Assembly (NCBI GenBank): GCA_902651635.1
Contig: CACRSC010000022.1
Span: forward strand, 77,807 to 141,806
Direction: 5' to 3'
DNA from: Mastigamoeba balamuthi
Taxonomy: Eukaryota; Evosea; Mastigamoebida; Mastigamoebidae
Length of the DNA: 64,000 nt
This document shows, piece after piece, positions 10,669-19,569 of the stretch (positions within the stretch are counted from its first letter, which is position 1; each line of letters begins with the position of its first letter). Under the pieces are notes generated by a model that was given only the letters and a program-made list of their open reading frames with translations, was not told the origin of the DNA and did not search any database. Both the position numbers and the translations under genes were made by a program.

Positions 10669-11610
10669 ATGCGGTTTTTCTCGCTGTGGCTGTGCGGCGG
10701 CGGTTCTCGCCAGCAGCGCCTGCACCGCCCGGACCCCTCGGCCCGCGTCCGAGCGCTCGTGGCGGCCTTCGGCCACGCCGGGCTGGCCGACTCGCGCTCG
10801 GCCGTCGCCGTCGTCCGCCGGTCCTTTGGCCCCGACGCCTCTGCGTGGCCGCTGGCAGCCCTCGTCGTGCAGCGCTCGGTGCTGCGCCACTGCCCGTGCC
10901 TGCTCTCGGCCCCCGAGCGCCTGGCCCTCGGCGCACCGCCTTGTCAGTGGCCCTGCGCTCGCAGGGAGCTCGCGGAGCTGCGGAGGGCCTGCGAGGCCGC
11001 CGAGGCCGCGGGCGACGGCCCCGCCAGGGCCTTCGCGTCGTTCGCACGCGGCTTCGTGCTCGAGCACGGCGTCGCCGGCGCCAAGACCGACAGGCGCGCT
11101 GCCGTCGCCCACTACGAGCGCGCGGCGGCCGCGGGCGTGGCGGCGGCGCTGCTGGCGCTCGGGTGGATGCGCGACGCGGCCAGCGGGGCGACCGCGGGCC
11201 TCGCGGACGCGCGCGAGTCGCGGAGGCTCTACGAGCGCGCGGCAGCGCTGGGCAACGCGCAGGCGATGGTCAACGTGGCCTACACGCTCGCCAACGAGGC
11301 GCAGCCGCTGGACCACCACGCGGCGGCCGCCATGTACCGCGCGGCTGCGGCGCTGGGCCACGACACAGCTCGCGTCGCGCTGGCACGCATGGCGCTGGTC
11401 AAGAGCGGCGGCGTCGAGGGCGGGGTCGAGGAGGCCGTGCGGCTGCTGCGGCTGTCGGTGGAGGAGGGCGGCAGGCCCGAGGCCGCGGAGCTACTGGGAA
11501 AGCTGCTCGCGAGGCCCGAGTTCGGGGCGCCGCAGGACGTACGGGAGGCCTCGCGGCTGTGGAAGCTCGCGGGGAGCAAGCTGGTGGGCGACCTCGCCGC
11601 CCGAGCCTGA
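10669..11610 (+). CDS. Sel1-like repeat protein B
   Basis: Intronless, 313 residues, in tandem with paralogue A. It starts MRFFSLWLC and is followed by the same N-terminal helical domain with lower similarity than A has to C. Sel1 repeats run from about residue 130, for example YERAAALGNAQAMVNVAYT and LGHDTARVALARMAL. Its C-terminal part (ARPEFGAPQDVREASRLWKL) is closer to C than to A. Same expected role as A: an alpha-solenoid scaffold, with unknown partners. The frame is open upstream to 10361, but that stretch has no matching sequence in the paralogues. Confidence 0.82.
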   Translation: MRFFSLWLCGGGSRQQRLHRPDPSARVRALVAAFGHAGLADSRSAVAVVRRSFGPDASAWPLAALVVQRSVLRHCPCLLSAPERLALGAPPCQWPCARRELAELRRACEAAEAAGDGPARAFASFARGFVLEHGVAGAKTDRRAAVAHYERAAAAGVAAALLALGWMRDAASGATAGLADARESRRLYERAAALGNAQAMVNVAYTLANEAQPLDHHAAAAMYRAAAALGHDTARVALARMALVKSGGVEGGVEEAVRLLRLSVEEGGRPEAAELLGKLLARPEFGAPQDVREASRLWKLAGSKLVGDLAARA

Positions 11611-12180
11611 GGGCGCGCTGTGTGCGGCGGACATTGAGAAGGTGGCTGTGGTTTGTACACTACGAGGAGTACAGAACGAATCAATTTAATTTCGCAGGCA
11701 ACCAGCGAGTGGCCTCTGCCCTTGTCTCGCGCTCTTATACCCAACAGCGCTTCGCAGTCGGTCTAGATGGCAAGGGAAACCGCAGGCTGTGTACTGCCTC
11801 GAGTCAACGGCCTAAACGCTCAGCTACACCGGTTCGCCTGCTCCATGTGGTCCAGCAGACGAGGGCTCACACGAAGCAGCTCGAGGAGGACATTACAGGC
11901 CACAAGTGGAATCACCAGTCCATCCGGCGTCCGGGGCCCGCTTGTACTCGGCGTCCTCTGTGTCCAGTGCCTGCTTGTGCTCGGTGTCCTTAGCATTGGT
12001 TGAAGCTGTTGCAGCTTTTGATTGTTATCTCTTTTCTTCAGCTTCTTTAAGACTGCAGCTTCGACAGAATGAGAGTCAAAGAGAGAGAGAGAGAGAGTAA
12101 ACAGGGGGAATACAGAGGGCAGATTCATTTAGCAGCTGTGTTGAGAACAGGTTCTGTTGGCGCGGGTTTGATCGTCCTGT
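11611..12180. other. Gene-poor spacer with short GA microsatellite
   Basis: A (GA)n run sits at about 12078-12096. A minus-strand frame at 11820-11900 ends in a plausible protein-like C-terminus (pattern VACNVLLELLRVSPRLLDH) and may be a last exon of the kinase-like relic next door. I could not build a complete gene from it. Confidence 0.3.
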
Positions 12181-12189
12181 GGTGGGACC

Positions 12190-12800
12190 CACCTTGGTGG
12201 CAGGCCCCCCGCGGCCCTTAAGCAGCAGCGAGGCCCCCCTGCCTGCAGTCGACATCAACTGAAGCTGGGGGATCGCAGAAAGTTGTTTCCTCTGTGCCGC
12301 GGTGTTCTCTTGTACTCTGCCTGTTGATTCTATTGTTCTGGCGGGGAAAGATACAACTGGTATTCTCTCGAGGGCTTCCTCAGTGCCCCCAGCGCCCTCT
12401 GCGATGGGCCAGTCCCTCTTGGCCACCAGCACCTCCGCGACGCTCGCGGCGTCCCACGAGCGTGCAGCGCGTGGGCTGCGTCGGCGACAGCTCCGGTACC
12501 CGCAGAGGCCCCACAGGACGTTCATCCCGTGCGGGTCGTTGTGGCAGAACCCCACGTCCTGCTGGGCGACATGCAGCACGGACAGCACCAACTCAGGCGC
12601 TCCTGAGTGAGCTCCAGGCCCCTGTCCTCCCAGGAGAACGTGAGGGCTGGACAGGACACGAGGCCCTCGGCCGGCGAGTGCAACCAGAGCACTCCGGGGC
12701 CTGCGCCGCTGAACATTTGGGCCGCACGCGCCAGCGCAGCAATTTGTTTTTGTTCACTGACGTTCTGCCCGAATATCAATTGTGCCGATTGATCGCAATA
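12190..12800 (-). pseudogene. Kinase-like relic (haspin/atypical-kinase-like HNDPHGMNVL motif)
   Basis: On the minus strand near 12520-12590 a frame reads a pattern like LHVAQQDVGFCHNDPHGMN. It resembles the catalytic loop (HxDxHxxN) of haspin-like and other atypical kinases. The flanking protein-like segments are in different frames and no full kinase domain can be followed, so I treat it as broken or badly resolved. Origin (host or acquired) cannot be told. The motif match is from memory and could be chance. Confidence 0.28.
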
Positions 12801-13339
12801 TAGCACGGGGGCGCCTAGTCTTCTGCAACCGCCATGGCTGAGGATAGCAGGGGTACCTCACCACGATCCAGGACGTCGAGTGTCTGGTGTACGCCCTCAG
12901 CTCCGTGTTTCTCGAGCAATCAGCCAGCAGCAAATCATCGGTGTGACCAACAAAGAACCTGTGCCATTCAGTCGCTGCCATCCTGTTTCGCCCAATCTGT
13001 AAATGCACTCACACTTTCTCGCCCTCACGTTCTCCTGGTTCTACTGCCTGCTATTTAGACTCGACGCCACGCTCTCTTGCTCCTTCTGATTCCGCACCGT
13101 TCCATACATCAAACCTATCAATGCTGATTCTAACGCACAGCGGGAGAGCCGAGAGGAAGGCCAGTGTCATCTTCAGAAGACAACAAGAACAGCGCAAAAG
13201 ACACGTGCGACAGCCACACCAAACTGAAATCTCGGATCTTGGACACAGCAACTTCAAGTCCGGTTTCAGCCAGTGGGCTGTATAGGGTTTGATGGGCGGC
13301 CAGGTGTGTGCAATCCCTCCTGGCACCTGGGGATGGTAG

Positions 13340-13600
13340 AGAGCGCACCCCACCCGAGGGTTGAGTGCGCTGCTCTCGCCGACCTCGGCACCCAGCGGAG
13401 AGCCACGCTGCGTGGCCTGCACCTGGGGATGACAGAGGGCACGCCCACCCGAAGGAGGACGTGTCGCTCTGCCGCCCTCGGCACTCCGCAGAGGGAACAC
13501 GCGGCCACCCGCCGGGCGGCAGAGGGCACGCCCACCCGAAGGAGGATGTGCTCCTCTGCCAGCCACGGCACCCCACGGGAGGGAACACGTGTTCTGAACC
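13340..13600. repeat. Tandem repeat with roughly 85-base unit
   Basis: The core GGCACGCCCACCCGAAGGAG occurs at about 13439 and again at about 13525. Each is followed by a GTG...CTCTGCC stretch and a CGGCAC(T/C)CC box, and a more diverged third unit lies at about 13340-13430. Open frames on both strands across this region (13130-13672) simply follow the repeat and are not convincing genes. Confidence 0.65.
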
Positions 13601-13609
13601 CTCCCTCCT

Positions 13610-16080
13610 AGTCTCCCCGACGCAGCGGCGAGTGCTCACGACGACGACCGCGGGCTCTGGCTGGCTGAGCATCTCGTCGGGGCAGCTCTGTCGACGACGC
13701 TAGCGGCGGCCCGAGCCCATGATATCCGAAGAGGCGCGATGGTCTGTGCTCGGAAGGCTCGACCACCGTGTGCGGCCCGCTGCGCCGCCTCAGTCTCCAC
13801 GCCGCCGGAAGGGCTCGCCGATGACGTAGGGGCGCTCGCTGATGACGTAGGGGCCGTGGAGGCGCTTCGTGTGCGGCATCTCCCTGTTCGCTGCGCTGCT
13901 TCGCGCCGCTGCCGTCTTCTTTGCCGGGCCTTGTCGATAGCGACGCCCGACGACCGCGCGAGATTAGCGCCACGCCCACGGCGCCACGCCGGCCCTGGCT
14001 GCGCACGGGCTGCGCACGACCCGCCTGTCCCCTCCACTGCGCGACCTCGACGTCCCCGCCGCGTGCCTGTGCAGCCCAGCGACCCGCTGGTGAGACAAGG
14101 GACCCCCAGCCCGTGCAGGCACAGAGGGCAGCAGTCTGAGCGCCCTCGCGCGTCGGGGCCATTACCGGGGAGAACCGCGGGAAAAAATCGCGGAAAACGG
14201 CCAGCAACAGTGCGCACGCGCACGCACACGCAGCAGGGTTCCATGCACGCATGATGCACGCCAGCTCGCTCGCGATGCGCCCCTTGGGCCGTGGGGCCTG
14301 CGCTGTCTCCGTGGCTTTTTTTGCTTGTGGGACCTGTGATCTTTCGTGGCACGGCCCCTATCAGATTCCGCTCACGTGTCTCGTGACGTTGAAGGCCAAA
14401 TATCTCGGTCGGAAATCGGAGCGCCACGTATCTCATTGAGCCACTGCTTGAACAGAGCAGCAAGAGCGAGGCTCAGTGCGTCGCGACGGCATTCCAAACA
14501 TTCGAGAACTGTATTCTCTGACCATCCATCATGCAGTTTCTTCAGAGGGATCTTCGACTTCAGTCACGAAGCGATGCCCGCTCTGCTGGCAGCGGAAAAC
14601 CCAGCCCAACACCATTGATGCTGCGCCAAGCAATTCACGGGCTATTATTATTATTAACATGTGCAAAGCCCCTGGGATCACGCACACCGAGGCTGGGAGG
14701 AGGAGGGTCAGTTCACGTGGATCGGGATGATGAAGCGGGGGGGGGGGCCGGGGGACAGCGTGGGTGACAGGGGGTCTTGGCATTGGTAATCTGAATTGAT
14801 AATGGCCAATTATGGCTCCAAGATATTGCGGTGCTTCAATTGCCCTTCCTGATATCAATTGTGGTGCCGTGACAAATCTGAGCACATTGTGGCGACAGCG
14901 GCAGCGCAAACAAATGGCACAGCTGATTATCCGCTTTCGTCAGGGCGTCCGTCACACAAAGCTGGCTGCCTCGGTGGTTGCGACACCAACGAGAAACCGC
15001 ATCTGCGCCCAGTGCCTCGGTCCGAGACGAAGCGAGGCACACGACGTGAGGGGTCTCGTGTGAGCAAGGAGGGAAACTTGTCTTTTGATTTGGCTGAAAA
15101 ATGTCCTGACGGCGGACAGAGCCTTGTGGTATCTGCAGATGGTTCATCGGGGTGGGTACCTGGCGTCCGAAGGGGATTTTGCAGCCCGACACCCAGGAGT
15201 CAACTGCCTTGAATAAATCTTCGCCAAATTGGCTTGGAGGATATCCCTACCTCCGAAGCCACACCGCCAGGCTGAGTGCTAGGCCTGTGGACTGGCATTC
15301 TGCAGATACCACTGCCCGAGGTCTGGACCCTGAGTGCAGGGGGTTCAGGCCCGAGCGGCTGAATTTCCGTCCACTCTGCGAACGGAGTTTTAAATGGCAC
15401 AGCCGCATGGCACACTTGTGGGTCGCGGGGAAATCACTAGAAGGTCGCGTTCAGTGCTGGCGACTGGAAAGCGTGTAGCTATCGCCGAACCCCATAGCAG
15501 AGTGGTGCAGGAGAGCGTGTGTGGCCGAGCTGTACGGCAGCGTCTGTAGCAGAGATTTGCCCCTCTCAATTGCAATACGGCACCTTGATTGCGCTCCCGG
15601 AAAGAAATTATAGTGTATGCAATCCCGTGCTTTACTGTTCAGAGGGCCCGGAACCGCTTGCGGGGCATTCCAGATTGCTTGTCTCAGGGCACAGTCCGCG
15701 GACACTCCGGGAGTCACGAGGGGCAGATGAGGGGAGAATGCAGCGGGATTGGCTCTCCTTGGTCCACAGCTCCCCACCTCTGCCGGGGCCCCGAGGCGCG
15801 GTGGTACAGCCCAGAGGTCACCCCCCTCCGTCGTCGTTGCCTTAGGTGTCCTCTGGATGTGTGACTTGCCGCGGCCACCCCATGTGGAATCGAAGGGTTA
15901 CCTTTGTTTGACTTGCTTCATGGCAGTGATACAGCACATGCCGCAGAGCCGCATGTACGAGATAGCCCCGGTGCACGCACCAATTGCATACTGTGACACT
16001 GGAAACGAACATTGGGCAGACGGTTCCATAAGCGATGTGGCCAACAGCTAGCCATCCCTTGATTAAAATAAGAGGCCTTG
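13610..16080. other. Gene-poor region, no supported gene
   Basis: Several ORFs of 60-275 codons cover this region in many frames, but none has a recognisable domain, a matching opposite exon or a coherent splice pattern. It contains a run of G near 14738 and a short R1-related fragment at about 15768-15855. A direct repeat GATGACGTAGGGGC occurs twice near 13820-13850. Confidence 0.4.
15768..15855 (+). repeat. Short fragment of dispersed repeat R1
   Basis: The stretch CCCCACCTCTGCCG followed by a GCCCAGAGG box and CGTCGTTGCCTTAGGTGTCC matches the middle of the R1 copy at about 45660-45770 (CCCCACCTCTGCCG, GCCCAGAGG, CGTCGTTGCCTTGGTTGTCC). It is an isolated, diverged piece. Confidence 0.5.
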
Positions 16081-16202
16081 AATGACGACTGTTTGGCGGC
16101 GGTTGTGGTGGATTTGTCGACGGTTTTTATCTGAAAAGTCGGCCAATCAACGCACCTCGACTGCCGTATCTCCGGGGTCTGCCTTGGCCCTTCTCCAGTG
16201 CC

Positions 16203-17495
16203 ATGGCGTGCTTCCTGCGCGAGTCCCAGGACCGTGCAGCGGTGCTCAGCCTCGCCACGCACCCTCGCCTCGGTGCCACGAGCCCCCTCGCTCTACTCGA
16301 CCAGTCGCTCCTGCGGCACCTCTGCATCGTGGGAGTCCCCCGGCTCCCGCCCATCGCAGGCGTCTGCTTCGGCCGAGTGTCGCTGCTGACGTGGTGTCGC
16401 GACGGCGCGTGCGCTGTGACGGAGCTCGACGCCGGGCCGGCGGGGCAGAGGGCCCGCGTGGGCGACGTCCCGACGAGGCCGTGCGACGAGGACTGGGGCA
16501 ACGACCAGGGGCGGCCCTCGGGCTTCGCCATGGTGGTCCTGTACACGGACCGGCTGCTCGTGACCACCCACCGCGTGGCGCACGCGGACAGGTTCTGGTG
16601 CGCCTGCGTGCACGACGCGGCGACCCTCGGGCTGGTCGCCTCGACGAGCAGGTCGGGCAGGAGCGTCGTCCACTCCACCCCGACCAACAGCGCGCAGATG
16701 GCCGTCGTCTCCAGGAGGGTCGGCTCGCACGACCTGGCCGTGGAGGTCCTCTCGGTGCCGGCCCTGCAGAGGGTGCGGCACTTCACTCTGAGGGGAGGGG
16801 ATTTGGGGTTCGTTGTGGCCCAGTGGTCGCCTGAGCCCGACAGGCTCATTTTCGCATCGACTTCCTGGGCCCGTGTGGTCGACAGCGTCTCCGGCGCCAC
16901 TCTGGTCTCTCTCGAGCTGCCGGAGCTCCACACGGGGGTCTATCCGCGCTGGTTCGTCCGTGGGGCCCACGGGGCTATCATCGAGTTCTGCCAGGAGGGT
17001 GTTCCGCGCCTGGGAGACATGTCGCTGCTCAGAGTGACGGACATCACGAACGAGGGCGCCCTGGCACAGAGCCACACGCTGACAGTCCCGCCGTACTGTG
17101 CCCCCCGCAAGTGCAAGCAGATCGGCCTTCACGAGCTCGACGACGGGAGATTCGCCATGTTCTCCCCCAAGGACTGCGTGGTCATCTGGCAGCTCAACAG
17201 GCACGCGCCCCCGCACGTGGTGACGACGCTGGAACCGTTGGAGGATGTCCCCCAGGGCTTCATTAGCTACGTCCACTCCTGGACAATAAGCCACGGGTTC
17301 GCATTCGCGATCTCGGTCGTCCGGAGGGAGGACAGCGAGGACCAGAGCGACCAGACGACTCGGGTGGAGTGCTACATGGAACCCAGCGGCACTCATGTGC
17401 TGACCACAACCATTCCCTCCGACTTCTACATGCACATGCACTTCTGTGCCCAAGGAGCCCTCAATTCTTCCCGCGGATGTGTGCACAGATACTAA
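16203..17495 (+). CDS. Intronless protein, possibly beta-propeller-like, function unknown
   Basis: A single exon of 430 residues, start ATG at 16203. It has alternating hydrophobic strands and spaced Trp residues (patterns such as VVAQWSPEPDRLIFASTSW and KDCVVIWQLNRH), which would suit a WD40-like or other beta-propeller fold, but canonical WD repeats are not clear. No signal peptide or membrane span. It is isolated in a gene-poor region and lacks introns, whereas most conserved genes in the window have several. I do not recognise the family; it may be lineage-specific. Confidence 0.7.
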   Translation: MACFLRESQDRAAVLSLATHPRLGATSPLALLDQSLLRHLCIVGVPRLPPIAGVCFGRVSLLTWCRDGACAVTELDAGPAGQRARVGDVPTRPCDEDWGNDQGRPSGFAMVVLYTDRLLVTTHRVAHADRFWCACVHDAATLGLVASTSRSGRSVVHSTPTNSAQMAVVSRRVGSHDLAVEVLSVPALQRVRHFTLRGGDLGFVVAQWSPEPDRLIFASTSWARVVDSVSGATLVSLELPELHTGVYPRWFVRGAHGAIIEFCQEGVPRLGDMSLLRVTDITNEGALAQSHTLTVPPYCAPRKCKQIGLHELDDGRFAMFSPKDCVVIWQLNRHAPPHVVTTLEPLEDVPQGFISYVHSWTISHGFAFAISVVRREDSEDQSDQTTRVECYMEPSGTHVLTTTIPSDFYMHMHFCAQGALNSSRGCVHRY

Positions 17496-18283
17496 TCTGC
17501 GCCAGAAGAACTGAATGGACTAAGAGCGGTGTGGGTACTTTCTTTCGGGTGTATGTGGCGTGCCCTGGCGGCTGAACAACAGGACACTAGGGGGATGCAA
17601 GAAGGGTGTAGTTGAGATGGATGCAAGGTCCTGGGCAGAGGATAACTGTGGTTGCGTTTATTGGACCGGCTCTGCTCCTCTCTTGCCGTCCCAGAAGGTG
17701 TATGAGCTGTCTCAGTTCAATAGCCAGGAGCCCAGAGTGTGGAAAACACCATAAGAAAGGTACAGGTCTCCGGGTCACCTATCAGATTCCACAAGAAAAA
17801 AATGGCACACAAAACTGCAGTGACTCTGGACAAATATGAAACAGTGCTGGCCTTCGCAGCAACAACTGCTTCGTCCTTTGGCTGCAGTACTACGGGTGGT
17901 GCTGCGCGTTGGCACGTGGTGCGAGAGACCGCGGATTTACACAAATTCCCAAGAGGTATCAAATACCGCCATCTCCGAGACGTTGCCACTCCCGAGTGGA
18001 TGTGTGTCCATGACCATGTCACCGACGGAACTCGCATCCGTTAGTGATTTTCTCCCGACACTCCGAGGCACGGGGTTTGCCCGTGGTGGCCCGTGAGAGG
18101 TGCGGGGAACCGGTACCATGTGACTCGGATTCATTGGACCCGTCTGTCATGGTCCACATGCCCCTTTTTGTCCGCTTTTCAGCGTTCTCACTTCTTTCCG
18201 TTCCGGCATCTGGGCACAATTGTCACTGAACGCCCTTCCAGGTGGCTTCTGCCCCCAGTACCACGAACCCAAGCGTCTGCTGT
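17496..18283. other. Spacer upstream of Sel1 protein C
   Basis: No gene seen. Short ORFs on both strands lack recognisable features. The last 100 bases form the presumed promoter of Sel1 protein C. Confidence 0.4.
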
Positions 18284-19180
18284 ATGCGTTTTTTCTGCCG
18301 CCCTCAGCAGCCCTCTCCAGCACGCGTCGCTGCACTCGTCCGCGCGTTCCGTTCCATGGGCGCATCTGACGCCCTTCCCGCCCTTTCGGCCGTCCGTTCT
18401 GTCTTCCCGCGCCCTTCGGAGAACAGTCTCGCTGCACTCATCGTCCTGCGCTCGGTGCTGCGGCACAGCCCCGTGCTGCTGGCGCCCGCCGAGCGCCTGC
18501 TGGTCAGCGCGGCCCCGGCCAAGTGGCCCGCCAGCCCTGCCTCTGCCGCCGAGCTGCGGAGCGTGCTGCGCGAGGCCGAGGCCGAAGAGGGCCCCGCGCG
18601 CTCGTTCGCGCTCTTTGCCCGCGGGTTCGCCCACGAGCACGGCGTCGCGGGGGCCAAGCGCGACGCCCATGCGGCTACGGCACTGTATAGGCGAGCGGCT
18701 GCGGGAGGGGGCACGGCGGCTGCGCTGCTGGCTCTGGGATGGATGCTGGACGCGGCCAGCGGAGGCCCCGCGGAGCAGCAGGACGCGCGCGAGTCGCAGA
18801 GGAGCTACGAGCGGGCGGCAGCGCTGGGCAACGCGCAGGCGATGGTCAACGTGGCTTGCACGATCGCCGAGGGGCAGCAGCCGGACCACCACGCGGTCGC
18901 CGCGCTGTACCGCAGGGCAGCGGCGCTGGGCCACGACTCCGCGCAGATCGCGCTGGCCCGCATGGCGCTGGAGGGCACCGGTGGGGTCGAGGGCGGCGTC
19001 GACGAGGCGATCGCGCTGCTCGGGGCAGCGGTGGCGAGCGGCAGGACAGACGCTGCAGTGATGCTGGGAAAGCTGCTGGCCAGGACAGAGTTCGGGGCGC
19101 AGCAGGACGTCCGGGAGGCCTCACGGATGTGGAAGCTCGCCGGCAGCCAGCAGCTGCTCAGCTCCCTCGCCGCCAAGTGA
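18284..19180 (+). CDS. Sel1-like repeat protein C
   Basis: Intronless, 298 residues, starting MRFFCRPQQ like its paralogues at 9016 and 10669. It has the conserved N-terminal helical domain followed by Sel1-like repeats (for example LYRRAAALGHDSAQIALARM). It has the shortest N-terminal region of the three. A block of about 195 bases (18475-18670) is nearly identical to paralogue A although flanking parts differ clearly, which points to recent gene conversion or to a recent duplication followed by uneven change. An AATAAA at 19272-19277 may be the polyadenylation signal. Role as for A. Confidence 0.82.
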   Translation: MRFFCRPQQPSPARVAALVRAFRSMGASDALPALSAVRSVFPRPSENSLAALIVLRSVLRHSPVLLAPAERLLVSAAPAKWPASPASAAELRSVLREAEAEEGPARSFALFARGFAHEHGVAGAKRDAHAATALYRRAAAGGGTAAALLALGWMLDAASGGPAEQQDARESQRSYERAAALGNAQAMVNVACTIAEGQQPDHHAVAALYRRAAALGHDSAQIALARMALEGTGGVEGGVDEAIALLGAAVASGRTDAAVMLGKLLARTEFGAQQDVREASRMWKLAGSQQLLSSLAAK

Positions 19181-19569
19181 CTGCGGCTTGCTCGTGGATG
19201 GCGTGAGTATAGTATTGACCACAGACTTGTTGTTATCAACACAGAGAGCATTACGAAAATTGAGTTGACCAAATAAAACAAACAAACACTTGAGGCCTGC
19301 CGCCGCCTGATCCCGGTTGCGGTCTTCCAACGCAATCTGGTCTCTCCTAGACGCATGTTTGTTTGACAAGGCAATGAGCCAAACTGCTCTGCTCAGTGCT
19401 TTCAATATAAACAGCAAACCAACGTAATTGCGTTTAGTAGGTGGGACAAGCGTCTCAAGAGCCCAAGAGCTCCTGACAGCTGGACAGGGCGGCAGAGAGC
19501 CTGTCATTCCTGCAGGCCTGGGGAGGGAGCCCCCACAGCGCAGCTCCTGCCATGGCTCCTCTACGGCCT
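19181..19569. other. Convergent 3' spacer between Sel1 C and CDK5RAP3
   Basis: 389 bases without a supported gene. An AATAAA lies at 19272-19277 on the plus strand. Confidence 0.5.

Noticed and set aside
16293-17486. Minus-strand 397-codon ORF opposite the intronless protein
   Set aside because: The plus-strand frame is longer and has better strand-like hydrophobic patterning and codon bias.
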